DNA of 64,000 nt from Tetrahymena elliotti 4EA (GCA_000231825.2 JH720314.1:992001-1056000); one strand, 5' to 3'; positions 39,844 through 53,168 are shown, numbered from the stretch's first letter. Program-made: numbers and translations. The notes: generated by a model from the sequence alone, not told the origin.

Positions 39844-40308
39844 AGTTTAAACATAAATAAAACAATCAAATTTATTCACAAATAAATTATTTTAATTTGA
39901 CTCACTATTATTTTATCATTTGTAATATATTATTATGTTTCAGAATAATTCAAAAATCTAGTTAAAATTAGCCACACCTCATTCTTTTAAACAGGAAAAT
40001 AAAACCATGAATAATTTTTTATTTTATCTTCTTATTTTCTAGTTTTTTGTAAATTTTATTTAATTTTTATTTTATGAAATTTTAATGAATAATTATTAAA
40101 TGATTTTGTTTTCATTCTATTTACAGAAACATTTCTGATTTATGCACAAAAATTAACTCTATTTACTTTGGATAGATTTAATTGGAATTATATTAAAAAA
40201 TATCCTCCAAATTTTCAAATTTTCAAACATTAATTTTAAACTGAAAAATAAGCTTGATTTAATTTTAACATTAATAACTATTTGACTAATTGTGATTCAT
40301 TATCAAAT
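39844..40308. other. Intergenic
   Basis: AT-rich gap between the glycylase and HMCES genes, both plus strand. Nothing else seen. Confidence 0.6.
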
Positions 40309-41703
40309 ATGTGTGGCAGGCTATTCATGAGATTAAATCCGTAACAGTTACAATAAGTAGCTAGATGTTAAGTTGTTAGAAATGCTTAAAGATATCGTTC
40401 TAGTTACAATGTTGGTCCAACTAATTATCTTCCTTGTATTAGAAAGAATACACAGTAGAAATCTGATTAAGAAGTTTAAAAGGAATAAAACACTGGTTAG
40501 AAGGATATTATATAATAATCTGAAGATTAATTCAAATAAAATACAGAAAATACTTCTGATCCAATAGCTGAAGAAGAAGGCTGCTAAGCAAGTGATTTAT
40601 TTGTGACTGCTAAGCATCTTTTTTGCAAGGAATAATAATAGTAAAATTAAATGTAAGAAATTGGAATAGCCGATAATTAATTTGAGTAAGATAACCAAGA
40701 TAATTCAACTTTAAGTAGAGATAGAATGTTAGATTTCATGTATTGGGGTTTTTCGACAGATTTTTAAAATATAATTAACATAAGAAGTGAAGAAGCTGAA
40801 ATGAAAAAAACGTTTAAGCCCTTGCTTAATAAAAATAGATGTGTCTGTATCACTTAAGGATACTATGAATGGACTCCTGATAAAATTCCTTATGTATTTT
40901 ATAATTCTAAGAAAGATTACATGATGATTTGTGGAATTTATAGCGAGGAAAGTGAATAAGTTATGCTTTTAACTAGAGAATCTTTTGGAAAATTTGATTA
41001 AGTTCATCACAGAATGCCAGTTTTTATAGAAGAGGAAGAAGTAGAATTATGGTTGAATCCTAATATTGAATATAAAGATGTGTTATTTAATTAACTCTTA
41101 AAAAGAGATAGGAGTGTTTATGATGAAATTTCATCTTACAGATGCTCAAATAATGTTAATAATATAAGAGAATAAAGTGTTAAGTGTTTGATGAGCTATG
41201 AAGAGCATAAAAAACATTTAGAAAAGAATGGTATAGGTAAATTTTTTAAATAAAATAAGATCTAGGAAGAAAAGAAAAATGATGAAGCTAATACCTAAAG
41301 TTATTATAAAAGAGAATTAAGTAAATAACTTACTTAAGAAACAAACGAATTAGCAGTCTAATTTGAAAAGACTAACTTTAATGATACAAAAGATGGAGAT
41401 GGTTTGAAATCTAATCTCTAATCGTTGAAGACATAAAGTGTAGAATCAGAAAATAATAATCAAATTAAAAATAATTCTGAAAGCTAATAAAGTAAATAAA
41501 AAACTCCTTTATAAAACAAATAAAATTACTAAATTAACTCTTTAAAAAAAGAGAGAACTTTTATTGAATAGGAATAGTAAAAACAGTAATAACTACTTCA
41601 AAGTTCTACTAAAAAAAGCAATAAGCTAGTTAAGCCATCAGCAAATAATTTTTTAGAAGGCTTAGAATAATTTTTCCAAAACAAAAATAATTAAAAAAAA
41701 TGA
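40309..41703 (+). CDS. HMCES: HMCES/YedK-type SRAP protein, abasic-site DNA-protein crosslinker
   Basis: 464 residues in one exon. SRAP proteins crosslink to abasic sites in single-stranded DNA through Cys2 and so protect replication forks. Here the start is MCGRLFMRLNPQQL, giving the required Cys2 after Met removal; RSSYNVGPTNYLPCI carries the conserved Asn; FMYWGFSTDF matches the MRWGLVPSW strand; INIRSEEAEMKKTFKPLL the NARSE..F.. block; CVCITQGYYEWTPDKIPY has the catalytic-site Glu (~188); LLTRESFGKFDQVHHRMP the T...HxRMP motif with His (~234). A Gln/Asn/Lys-rich insert sits between residues 45 and 130, and a ~170-residue Q/N/K/S tail follows the domain, both absent in bacterial YedK. Two segments (IGKFFKQ, LEQFFQN) look like PCNA-binding motifs. 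Stop 41701-41703. Confidence 0.95.
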
Positions 41704-42498
41704 GTGAAAATAGATTTTTATTCATTGTAATTATATCATATAAATTTTAGTTTTTAAATAATAACTAAATAATCAAATTATATAAATTACTACTTGAATA
41801 AATCAAATACTAATGAATCCTAAAATTCAGACTATTATGCAAATACAAAAAAAATATTGCCAATATTAGAAATTAAATATTATTTGAGTTATCAAATAAA
41901 TTATCAATTTTTTTCTAAATTAATTTAAAATGAAAGATTTCTTATTATTATTTATGGAAACAATTTTATCTTCCTATTAATTACTATCATTTTGTTATAA
42001 TTTTAAGCTTACTTTCAATAATTTTCATTATTTTTTAACTTAAAAAATAATAACAAAAATTTAAATTTTAATAAATGAATTATTTGAAAAGATAAATTAA
42101 AAAATTTACAAATAATATTAAAAATAATTATGATTGATAACTCAAAGAAAAATAAATTAATTATTTAAAAAGATACTTTAAATAATCATATCTATTGATA
42201 ATTTTTTAATTGGAATAAATGAGTTTTTTCTAAAGATAAATTAAAAAAGTTGATAATATACTAAATAATATTTATTCATGACTTTCCTAATTATCAATGA
42301 GCTATTTAAAAAGAAAACTCAAAAAAAATTCAATACCTATTTTAAATTTATTTTGTCTATCTTTAATTGAAAAATTAAAAATAAAGATTTTAAATATAAA
42401 ATTTAATCATTCAACTAAAATACTAACTCTCTTTATATAAAATGGGTATCTATCTATTACATTATGTTACTTAAGAAAAGAAAATAATTATTTTTATT
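41704..42498. other. Intergenic between convergent 3' ends
   Basis: About 0.8 kb, AT-rich, between the HMCES (+) and kinase-like (-) genes. No feature recognised. Confidence 0.6.
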
Positions 42499-45400
42499 TC
42501 ATTCAAATGTTTTTCTTATTGCTTGGCTACGTGCTATGACTTATTTCACTCTTTCATTTAGATCTATGCTAGGTTAGTAAGATTAAATTTAATTTGGTTA
42601 GGGTTCTTAAATTTTATTTTAGTCTGCAATATTAGAATTGTTTTGTTAATTACTGTTTAGTAATATATTTAATTTAATTGATGATGGTTTTAATTAGTTG
42701 TTTGGAGATGAATTAGTCTTATTTCTATCAATTTATATTTCTAATTTATTGAGATTTTATTGTGAAGAAGTGTCTTATTAATTATTTTGCTGCATAATTT
42801 ATCTGTTTTCGTTTTAGCTTAACTATTAGGGATTTTATTAAATAAATTGTTACTTCTATTGCTATATAGATTTACTAACTAAATTAAGTGGTTAGTTTTC
42901 AGTAAAATTAGTCAGATTTGAATTCTATAATACTCTCTTGTTATTTATCAACTCTGTATCAGCATTAATTTATTAGTGAATATCATTTTATGAACTTTCT
43001 ATTAAAACTGACTAAGATTGTACATTAGAATTGCCTAACTAGCTTACTCTATTTGCTATAATTTATTTGGTTGCTGTATTAAATATCTGACTATTAGAAC
43101 TTTATATATCTAAGTATCTAGCATTATTATTTGTTGGAATAGGTGAGAGAAAGTGTTAATTTTGCTAATTTATCACTTAAGAGTAATTTGACATGCTTTG
43201 TCTTTTTGGTTATTCAAAAAATTCAATGTCTTTATCTTAATTTTATTAATTAGAAGCTCTAAATGCAGTTGGGCTGATTACTTATGTTTTAACCAAATTA
43301 TTATCATCCTAAAATGGCTAATCGTTTGGATTAAAATTGGCACTAGACTAAATCTAATTAACTAATTCAAATGCATTTTAGTTTTATTGTATAGGTTGAA
43401 TCTAGGGCATAATCTGCTAACTATTAACAGTGATTAGCTACTATTGTAATCTAGGTTGAACAATTCCTTAGCTGATTATATTATTCTAATTTGGTAAATT
43501 TTAATTAAAATATTCAATTTATTATTGTTCTTAAATTTATCCACCATTAATTAACTCAAAAGAGTTTCTTTCAACACTATTTTAATATGCTTACTCGCTA
43601 CTTTAAATTATCATAGGGTTAGTAATATTAGGTGATTATTTAAGAATAACTTAAGGGGGGAGATGGGACTATTATTGTTGAATGAAAATTTTCTTTATGT
43701 TGTTATTGTTCTCTTCTAATGCATTTTAAGTGTTTCTGTTGTCAAATAGCTACTGACTTGATGTATATTAAACAAAAGATTAGCTTCTTTATGCATTACT
43801 TCTATTACTTTAAGCTTAAAGTGGTTAAATTAGTTAATTATTTTGATATTATTAAACTTGACCTTCATTTTCTGTTCTTTATTGATTGAATAAGTAAGGT
43901 TTTTGCTGGGCATTAAGTAGTAGTATTTTTCCATTGTTATCTCTAAGTGGAGAAGTTTAGGCTGAAGAAACAAATTATTAATATGGAATAATTCCTTATG
44001 GTTAATTCAAAATTTTTATATAACTTGAGTTCTAATTATTAAGATTGGAAGCATTTAAATCAAAACTTTATATCTAGTTTTATCTTGGATGCTTAAATTT
44101 GAGTACATTTGAACTCTGCAATATCATGCTTGTTGATGTGTTAGGATCATTTTCTGGGGCTACTATTTCAATATCCTAGGTATCAAAACTAGATGTATTT
44201 GGTTTTTAATTGTAGTAAGGGTACTATTTTTGTATTATTTGAATATTCTTTTAGTTAATTTAAGGAAGATCTTTTTACTTCTTCTAGTCATTTTATTTAT
44301 TTTAATTTCCTTCTTACCCAAATTGCTTTTAATAAAGAGCTTAGATTTCTTATTATTATTCCTAAAGATTTCTAAGAATTTAAGATGGATTGTGTTCAAG
44401 CTTTGGAGTTGATTCTCTTTAATTAGAACCATTTAGCATGCTGATAGAGTGTTATCTAGATTAATTTACTATCATAGATTTGCGTAACTACTACTTCTGA
44501 GACTCTTAAGGCTTGTTAGGTTACTCTTATTCTGTTTCTGATTATTCATAATTAGGGTTGCTTGCCAAAATTAATTGGCTTTATCCTGCTTCTTTTGTAT
44601 TTATTCTTTCTTAGGATATGGAATATAAACTAGCAGATCTTTCTTTAGATGGAATTTAATTCAAATTTAAAGGAAGATTTAATCTTTGATTCTAAATATT
44701 TGCCATCTACTATTATTAAATATTCTAATTTTGTATAGATTTTTGTTATTATAAAATTAAACTATTGTTATCTTATGGCTATTATTGTTATTGCTTTTAA
44801 TAAAGTATTCTTTATTCAGTGTTAGGTTACATAGATCTTTGTTAAATTATCTAGCCCTAAAATTATGGTTGCTGTTATGGCTATTATTATTATTATTATT
44901 GTAATTAAGATCCATTTATTTATAATTAGGAAACTCTGCTTTACCAATTTTGCAAAACAAATTATGATTTCTAATCACTTGGCATAGAGTTTTGTTAATA
45001 AACTTGTTAATACATGTGATTTAATTGTTATATTTCCTTTTTTGGAGGTGTTTGTTGTTAAAGTTATGAGTTTTTCATTGAAAAACTATACTATTATTGT
45101 TATTATTAAAGATACTATTTACTAGGCTACTACACTTAAATATGATAGTTATTCTGAATGTTGCTTTATTTCATAACGCCACTTTGAGGTATTTACACTA
45201 TTTGTGAGTTATTTGGGATTATGCTTTATGAAGGCTACACTTAGTTTTAATTCATAGATGTTCTAAAATGAGCACTATCTTAGATATCGATGCTGTTTGG
45301 AAATTGTATACTCAAATCATTGTCTTTTGCTTGAAGTTGAGATATCTTCTAAAAAATTTACCACTCTTAGTCTTGCTATTGGTCATCAACAGACTGCTAA

Positions 45401-46569
45401 TATATTTTTTAATTCTAAGAATTATTTTGCTACTATTTCGAGTTAGCATTTGCTACAACTCTCTACTCTCCTCCAAATTATGGTATAGATTCTGTGCCTC
45501 TTTGATTGTTCTGAATATTTTATTAAGGATTACTTTGAAGATTTGGTGGTAAAGAAAGGGAGTTATCACCTTGTAATTTATTCCAAAGGGAGATAGGATC
45601 TAAACGTTTTCTAACATCATAATCAAGCATAAGCTTCAAGTAAAAGCAAAATTGAGGGCTGTAATAATTCTAAATAAATAGAAGTCTTTCATTAATAACA
45701 GGAGCTAATATTGAATAATTTTCATCATAGCATTCTTACGATAGTTTCAAACTAGCAGCTTCAAGAAGAGTCATACCTAGACAGAATATATCAGCTTTGT
45801 ATATCATTTCATTTGAAGTAAAGACATTTGAACCAGACCTCATTAGAGTAATTTGCTCTGGAGAGAGATAGCTAAACTTTTTACCACTTTCTGCTAATCT
45901 CATTCCAATACATCTTCCACACAAAAAATCTCTGTCATAAACTGCAAAATTATTTCCTGATGAATTAAAATAAATGCTTGAAGGATGAATGTCACCATGA
46001 GGTATATTTTATCTCTACAAAAAATTTAAAATGTTTAAAATGCTCTTTGCTAAATTTAGTAAATCATCTTCAGGAAAGAGTCTATAAGTATCAAATCTTT
46101 CGCTTATAAGAGCCTCTAAAGAAAAAGTATTATATTCATACATCAAGTACAAAGTGCTTTCATTACTTTGAGCATCATTTTGAGCTGAAAGAATACTGCT
46201 ATTATTATTTGCGTTACTAAAACTCTGATCTTATTGCTGAGATGGCTATTAAGGAGGTGCAGGTAAAGCATCTATCCCTACACAGCTAATCAAATTTGCA
46301 TGCTAAAGCTTGACTCTTTCATTAAATTATATTTTACTTTCTTGATTATAGAATTAAGATGCTTGATAGTCGCTCTTGCTAACAGGAACTGAAAACCAAA
46401 TTTCATTATTCTTTTTTTAATAAATTCTGCAATTAGGCTGAATTCCCTCAATATTTTGAAACTAGATAAAAGTTAAACCATCACTAGAAGTAAACTTTTA
46501 TAATGACCTGTGAGGATCCTTTTAATTAGCATTGGTGCTTGTTGCTTGATTATTAGTAACGTTACCCAT
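42499..46569 (-). CDS. Kinase-like protein with HGD loop and ~1,000-residue Q/N/S-rich tail
   Basis: 1,356 residues in one uninterrupted exon, stop 42499-42501. It starts MGNVTNNQATSTNANQ, so the N-terminal Gly could be myristoylated, though position 6 is Asn rather than Ser/Thr. Residues ~25-340 have the layout of a protein kinase: helix C region FNERVKLQHANLISCVGI, hinge ESTLYLMYEYNTFSLEAL, catalytic loop NIPHGDIHPSSIYFN (HGD for HRD), FAVYDRDFLCG in the DFG position (no Gly after Asp-Phe), and KKFSYLSPEQITLM, KADIFCLGMTLLEAASLK of the C-lobe, then LKLMLDYDVRKRLDP. A glycine-rich loop is not recognisable. HGD loops occur in several protist kinase families; the altered DFG makes low or unusual activity possible. 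Residues ~345-1356 are Gln, Asn, Ser and Tyr-rich with no known domain. Confidence 0.85.
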
Positions 46570-47583
46570 TTTAATATTTCACTAATAAAACTAAAAAATT
46601 GTACCCCTATTTAAAAACTGCAATTGTGTTTTTTTGTTTTAAAATATTGGATCTTTAAACCTATCAAATTTTTCTGTTTATTTGAACCTCTTAAAATTTT
46701 CTTTGCTTTTTTCAAAGCTTATAAATCTTGTTCGTTAATAATAAATATTAATACTTATTCCATTCAATCCTTTTAAATTATATTAAGAATAAGGAATGAC
46801 CAATATCAGATTAATGTAATTGCCTTTTAATTTTGTTCATTCATTCACTTTTTTTGGTATTGTTAGTGATCGTTATTTATTGCTATTTATTAAAATATAA
46901 GTTATTGACATAAATAGTTAGTTAGTGAAATATTGAATATTTAAATATTATGAAAACCATACTCTTCTTCTAAATTTAAAGGACAAGAAAAATTAACAAA
47001 TTTAGATAAATTAATTTTAAATAAAAATTATTGAAAAGAAACAAACTTTTAAAAAATATAATTGAACCATTATTAAATTTTTGATGAATCACAAAGTATT
47101 TTGATGCAAACTCTTAAATGATTAGAAAGAAAGAAATAAATATATAAATTGGAGAAATGATTTCGCAGTAAGTAATATACATAAATAGAAATTTACATGT
47201 AAATTGTTTAGATGTTAGGTAGATAGATATATTGATTTTATTTTAATTATTAGTAAAATATTATTTCTACATAAATATTGAGTTTTATATTTTTATTAAT
47301 ATTTTCTTCTTGCAAGTAAGTAAGTAGCTAGATTGAGAGATATTCTAAGAGAAGACTTTAATATTTATTTTTTCTAAAAAATTTGTCATCGACTCATTAA
47401 AATATTTATTTGACTAACAGATCGATTATTTTCATTTTATTTTATATATTAGTAAATTTATGAAAAATATTAGTTAATTATTTGACTTAGATTCAAATAA
47501 GTCAAACAAACAAAAAAGAAGAAGACTCCCAACTTAAATTTAAGGTTTGTTTATTTATAGTTTGTTTGTAATGTGTCTTGGAC
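46570..47583. other. Intergenic
   Basis: About 1 kb, AT-rich, between two minus-strand genes; the promoter of the kinase-like gene is expected in its left part. Nothing else seen. Confidence 0.55.
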
Positions 47584-49546
47584 TCAATCTTCTTTTTTGT
47601 CAGAGATGGCTGTGGCTCCTGTGTTTTTTATATCTAAATCAGTTTCGTTTTCTAGCCATTTAATTCTTTTTCCATCTTCCCAATAACCTATTTTAATGGA
47701 TCCATCAGGAAGAATGTATTTTCCTTTTCCGTGTTACCTTTTTATATTAAATATAATGAGTATTTTAAATATAAAGCTTTTTAATTAATACTTTCCATAT
47801 CCCCAGAAACCTTCATATCTTCTACCGTCTGCCCATGTGTAAATACCATAGCCATGTTTCTTATCATATTAATACTCTCCTTCATACTTCCTTCCATCTT
47901 TCCAAGTATATATACCTTTGCCATGCATATTATTGTTTAGCCATTCTCCCTATTATCAAAAAATTAAATTAAATTTCAAATAGTAATTTTATTTTTTTAT
48001 TTTTACTTCATATTTACGTCCATCAAGCCAAGTATAAGTACCCTTACCAGATATTCTAATATTAAATTATAAATTATTTTTTTAGTTAGATTGTAAGAAT
48101 AAAATTAAAAAGCAGTTTATAAAATGAAAAACTGTATCTACCTGTTTTCAATCCATTCTCCAACATATTTAGAGCAGTCACTCCATGTGTAAGTACCTTA
48201 ACCATGTTTTTTACCTTCTTTATAATATCCTTCATACTTGGATCCGTCTGCCCAAGTCTCAACTCCATATCCATCTTGCAAGTCATCCTTCCATTGTCCT
48301 TAAAAGAAATTATTAATTGTAAAATTAGTATGATATGAAATAATTATACCTTCATATTTAGCTCCATTAACATGGACATATGTTCCATATCCATTTGCCT
48401 TATCATCTTACCATTAACCTTCAAATATGTCTCCATCAACATGCCAGAATTTACCATTTCCATGAGCCTTATTATCTTTCCATTCACCTTAATTATTAAT
48501 AAATAATTGTAAATTTATTAATGAATAATTGACTATGTAAAGAGCTTTATTTAGTTATTTATTTACTGATTAAAATTTAGGGTTGGTTTAATTTTTTATT
48601 AATTTTCTAATAATTGTTCAGAGAATGAATAGAAGAGTAAAAATAATAATGAATTTGGTTTTAAATAAATAATTAAATTTGCTTTCTTTCTTCTAATTTA
48701 AATTTACCTTCATAACGGGCACCATCAGGCCATGTTTAGATACCATAACCATCTCTCATATTACCTATTGATAATTAAAAATTAAAAATAAATCGTTAAT
48801 CTAATAAAAATCATTTAAATGATCAAAATATATTATTTCTTTTCTTTTTCTTTTTGTTTTCGTTTTTTCTATTTAATATTTTCAAATTAATTACGAAGAG
48901 CTATTACTACTATTATTGTTAAAAAAATTCTCTTTAACTGAATAATTAAATGCATACCTATCCATTCACCTTCATAAATTGCTCCGCTTTTAAACTAATA
49001 AGGTGAACGCTTTTCCCTTTTTTATGGTTAATCACTATTTATAGCTGGAGCGGCATCTTCTATTGGCTGCTCCTTGTAAAGGTTATGCTTGGAGTGATCT
49101 CCACTCTAATTCATTTTATTATCGTTAGTATCTATTCTTACAGCTTCTTGATTTATTTCTTCATTTTTCTTTTCCTACTATTGTGAATTTGAGGAAGAAA
49201 TATTGATAGGAGGTTAACTAACTCCTGCACCGCTTGAATGCTATTTAGTAATTATTGGAGCCTTTTAGTTTTTATCGTTTTTATAATCAGGAGTATCTTA
49301 ATAGCTATCTCCATGGCTACTGTTTTATTTATCTAGCGAATGATTAGACCCCGCCGCGTTTTTGTAATTTTATTCTTTTGATTATCCATTTTATGCCATA
49401 GTACTTTTTGCATTTATAGCTGAGCTGGCTTCATTTTCTTAATAGAGTGCAGCAGTACCAGCGCCACTTTGCATTTCATCTTATTAAGTCTTTATTTCAA
49501 TTTAACCACCCTTACAATTTGAGCAGGCAGAACAATCCTATCCCAT
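47584..49546 (-). CDS. MORN-repeat protein with predicted dual-acylated N-terminus
   Basis: The start [18 protein letters not shown] has the N-myristoylation pattern (Gly2, Ser6) with Cys5, Cys8 and Cys11 as palmitoylation candidates, so membrane anchoring is likely. Residues ~15-185 are polar and unordered (Ser, Asn, Gln, Lys). Then come about ten MORN repeats of 23 residues: [162 protein letters not shown] and a last partial one. It ends [14 protein letters not shown], stop 47584-47586. Several introns fall inside the repeat region, about one per one or two repeats. MORN arrays bind lipids or proteins and scaffold membrane-cytoskeleton contacts. Confidence 0.93.
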
Positions 49547-52267
49547 AACTACTAAAATAATGTCTACTCTTGCTTTTAAATATTTAGTGTTTTGATACTA
49601 TCTAGACTTATGTAATATATGGATTATGTATATATCTGCAGTATTTTATAATAACTTTTTTGTTGATATTAGTTCTTTTTTTTTAAAGCCTTTCTTAATT
49701 TTTGAAGTAACAATTTTTATTAAATAATGTAAAATTATCAGATTTATATGTTAGTTATTATTAGAAGCTTGATTGTTTTTTAATAGTTTTTATTTAGTAG
49801 TCTCTCTCCTTCGTAAAAGGTAAAACCAAAAAATTAAATAATACCATTATATTTTTTATATATTAAATTAATTGAGTTCATTAAATATATATTTGCATAA
49901 GACAAAAAAATAAGATCAATTACAAACTCATTTTCTTTAGATTCTAGTGTTTTTAATCATTTATTTACTTATTTGTCTAAACCAAAAAACCCAACAATAC
50001 AATAATTATTATTTGTTGATTTTTAAATATTTAGTGAATGTATAAAGATTTTAATAATGAGATAAAATTAAGTAATTCTTTTAACTAATATATTAACAAT
50101 TTAATTATAATCACAAATATTCTTGATTGGTGTGAGTAAGTGAAAAGTAATAAAAATAATTTTAGTTCTTCTATTATAAAGACTATTTAATTAGAAGGAT
50201 AATGGTCAAAATGATATAAGATATCCACCTAATATCATTTCAAATAAGCAATATCAAATTCTAAAAAAATATTTTCGCTGATAAAATATAATAAAAGTTA
50301 AAAAGATTGAATTTCTCATCAAAAAATTATGAGAAAAAATAAATAAGTCATAGGTTCAAGTAAGATAAAGAAAGAAAGAAGCTGAAGAAGAAAAAAAAAA
50401 TCTGGAAAAAATAATAAAAAATTTAATCAAAATTGAAAATAAAAATTTGTTTGTAAAAAAAGAAATTAATTCATAAGCAAAGTAATCTTACATGTATAAA
50501 GTTGAATAATGTAATAAACTTTAAATGGTTTGTTAAAAAATTTAATTGAGAATTATTACTTTTTATTTTTAAGGATTAAGATTTAGAGTGAATTTTACAG
50601 TTGCTTTTATTATTTAAATTCTGAAGAATATAAAAAAAAACTATTGACATTTAATTAAAGTAAATCAACATTTAAATAGCTTATTTATGCTAAAAAATCA
50701 ATTTAAAAAATTTTAATTTGAATTTCAACCATTTCCACTTTCTTTTTAATTAAATTAAAATTCTATTTCAGGTTAAATTGTTTTTTAATTTCTACTTTAA
50801 ATTTATTTCTAATTTAATATTTTTTCTTCTTTCTTTTCACATAAAACACTATTCTATTCATTTTTTAACTATTAAATATTTTTCCTTTTATTTTCTTTGT
50901 AGAAAGTTTAATCTTTTTTCATTTCTTGTCAAGCTATTTTAAATATTTTTAAAATATTTATATCAGTTCTTCAGTTATTAATTATTATCTTTTTAAAATC
51001 ATTAAAAAAAAAGAGTCTTTAATCAGATAAAAATAAGTTTAAAGCTGAATACAAAATTTGAATAGATATTTCTTGTGTTTCTTCTAAATATAAATGATAA
51101 ATTCTTTACAAAAAGCATTTACTATTGATTTAAATTTAATTTAATAGCATTTTTGTACATTTAAAAACTCATATTCTCATATAGAAAGAAAAAATTTCTT
51201 CTTTTAGATTGGTTTTTAGTAGTAGGAAATTAATGATTTCTTAATTAAAATATATTTATGATGCAATAAAAAGATATTCATATTTCATAAATTGAAAAAG
51301 AAGATATTATTATTTTAAGAATGATTTATTTTTTTATTATAAATTTAGACCCACAAATATCTCATTTACTGTAGGAAAAGAAAAGGTTTTTATACCATAT
51401 TAAAATATTAAAATTCAAGTATCAAAGTATATTCTAAATATCAAAAAAAGGTTTTTTATTAAATTTTTTAGATTAAACAATAGTTTGCAAATATTATATA
51501 CCCAAAAAAATTATTTTGTAGATGGGATTATTTACTAATCATACTAATTTTTATTCATTTTAAATACATTAAGTTTAAAAAATTAATAAATAAGATAATT
51601 AACCATTTAACTTAACTTGGTATATAAATTAAATATAAAAGTTTTAATTTCCACTAATTTAAACTAAAAGTGAAAAACTGATTTTTAATTAATAAGATGC
51701 AAGAAAAGAAATACTTAAGCAAAAAATAATATCTTAAGAGAGAAAGCTTACATATTTCATATAAATCGATAAATTTACATTTTATGCTATTAATAAATAT
51801 TTAAAAGGTAAATGATTTAATTATCATCAAGCTAATTATTATTTTACTGGGTGGAGAATTTAAGTTGAAATAGATTATTATAGTTTCTATGATAACTAAC
51901 TATAATTTATATTAAAATTAATCTAGATTTTCAAAATTTTATTACATTTTTTATAAAAATTGGAAAATTATTTGTTAGTGCTATTATGTATAGTTAGCAA
52001 TAGAATCGATGAATAATTATGATAATTATTGCAAGAGGGACTGATTTAAGCAAAATTTTTAATGTATTATGAATCAGATTCGTTTTTTTATTATATGGTT
52101 TTAGTTAATTAATTATTTATTTGATCCAAAATTGTTATTGAAGAAAAGTTTTTCTAATTAAAAATAAGCAATAGCCAGTATTTTGTTTAAAATCTCTAGA
52201 GTTTCTTTAATACATAAATTATTTACAGGCTGCCTCACAAAAAACTCATAGAAGAAATATATAAAAC
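49547..52267. other. Long intergenic region
   Basis: 2.7 kb of very AT-rich sequence, the largest gap in the window. Apart from one weak reading frame (50202-50549, separate entry) I see no coding character, repeat array or GC island. Confidence 0.5.
50202..50549 (+). CDS. Doubtful small Lys-rich reading frame
   Basis: A 115-codon frame under the ciliate code, from MVKMIQDIHLISFQISN to FKWFVKKFN, ending at TGA 50547-50549. It is Lys/Ile/Asn-rich, as expected from AT-rich non-coding DNA, and a neighbouring frame over 50340-50500 (KKEAEEEKKNLEKIIKN) looks equally good. No homology recognised. It could be a fragment of a coiled-coil gene or nothing. Confidence 0.18.
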
Positions 52268-52645
52268 TCAAGACTCTTAAATGCATTTCTATTGATTTGA
52301 TTTTTTAAGATCTACATAAATAGAATCTGAGTCTGTTCTCTGTTTATGGATACTCTATCTATGTGCAATCAGTGAGCTTTATTCTACAGGTTGCAAGACA
52401 GGAACCTGAACATTCTATTTTAAAAAATGGTCTTTTAATAATACTACTTATTTATTTTCCAAAGAAGGAATCATAGCTCTGTCTGGAAACCTTCCACCTA
52501 TGGCAGTAGTATTCCTTGTAACTTCGCCTTGTGAAGAACTGTCAGGCTTATTACAATTCTTGACATCATTATCAATATATTGTAAATTTTTAGAAGTATT
52601 TTTCTAACTGGATTTTTTTTTAGATTTAGCTTAGACGCAACCCAT
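52268..52645 (-). CDS. Small protein with Src-like acylation and polybasic N-terminus
   Basis: 125 residues in one exon, stop 52268-52270. The start MGCVQAKSKKKSSQKN combines Gly2 for N-myristoylation (Ala6 is tolerated less well than Ser), Cys3 for palmitoylation and a Lys-rich patch, the same three signals that hold Src-family kinases and similar proteins at the plasma membrane. The rest is polar: NLQYIDNDVKNCNKPDSS, TRNTTAIGGRFPDRAMIP, KDHFLKQNVQVPVLQPVE, RQSIHKQRTDSDSIYVDL. The segment GGRFPDRAMIPSLENKQ stands out as more ordered. No domain recognised. Neighbouring minus-strand genes encode another acylated protein (MORN) and a flippase subunit. It may be a membrane adaptor; that is inference from the N-terminus only. 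Confidence 0.78.
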
Positions 52646-53168
52646 TTTATGTTAAAGTTTTTACTAGTTTGCTTGTGCTTTTGTAAAATTTATTTATTTA
52701 ATATGAGTATTAATTTAATTGTTTTTGCATCAATTTATTTATAATTTTTTAATATATATGATTTAGTAGAGGTCTTAATGTAAAAACAGAACAGCTAGAA
52801 TAGAAAAATCTATTGAAACTAATCACCAGAATGATTTAACTGTAATCGCAAATCAATTTTTAAAAAATCTATCTTTCCCAGTTTTTGTTTTTGATAAAAT
52901 TAATAATGAAAATATTTGGAAAAGTTATTTTATTTGAATAAAGATAAATTAATTAAATATAAAATTTGGAACTTTATTTTTTTCTAAAAATATTTGATTA
53001 TTATAGACAATTACAAACCAAAGTAATTTAAACAAAATTTGCTTACTACTTTTTTATACTAAAAATAAATAACTTGTATAAATAAAACTTTCTTCTTCTT
53101 AGTTTTTATATAGTAAAAGTATATTTTTGAATATCAATCATTAAAATTAACTTGCTTTCTCTTCCTCT
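52646..53168. other. Intergenic
   Basis: About 0.5 kb between two minus-strand genes, AT-rich; nothing recognised. Confidence 0.6.

Noticed and set aside
44230..45552. Leu-rich plus-strand frames
   Set aside because: Antisense shadows of the Q/N-rich tail of the kinase-like gene, which is one continuous minus-strand frame with TAA/TAG as Gln.
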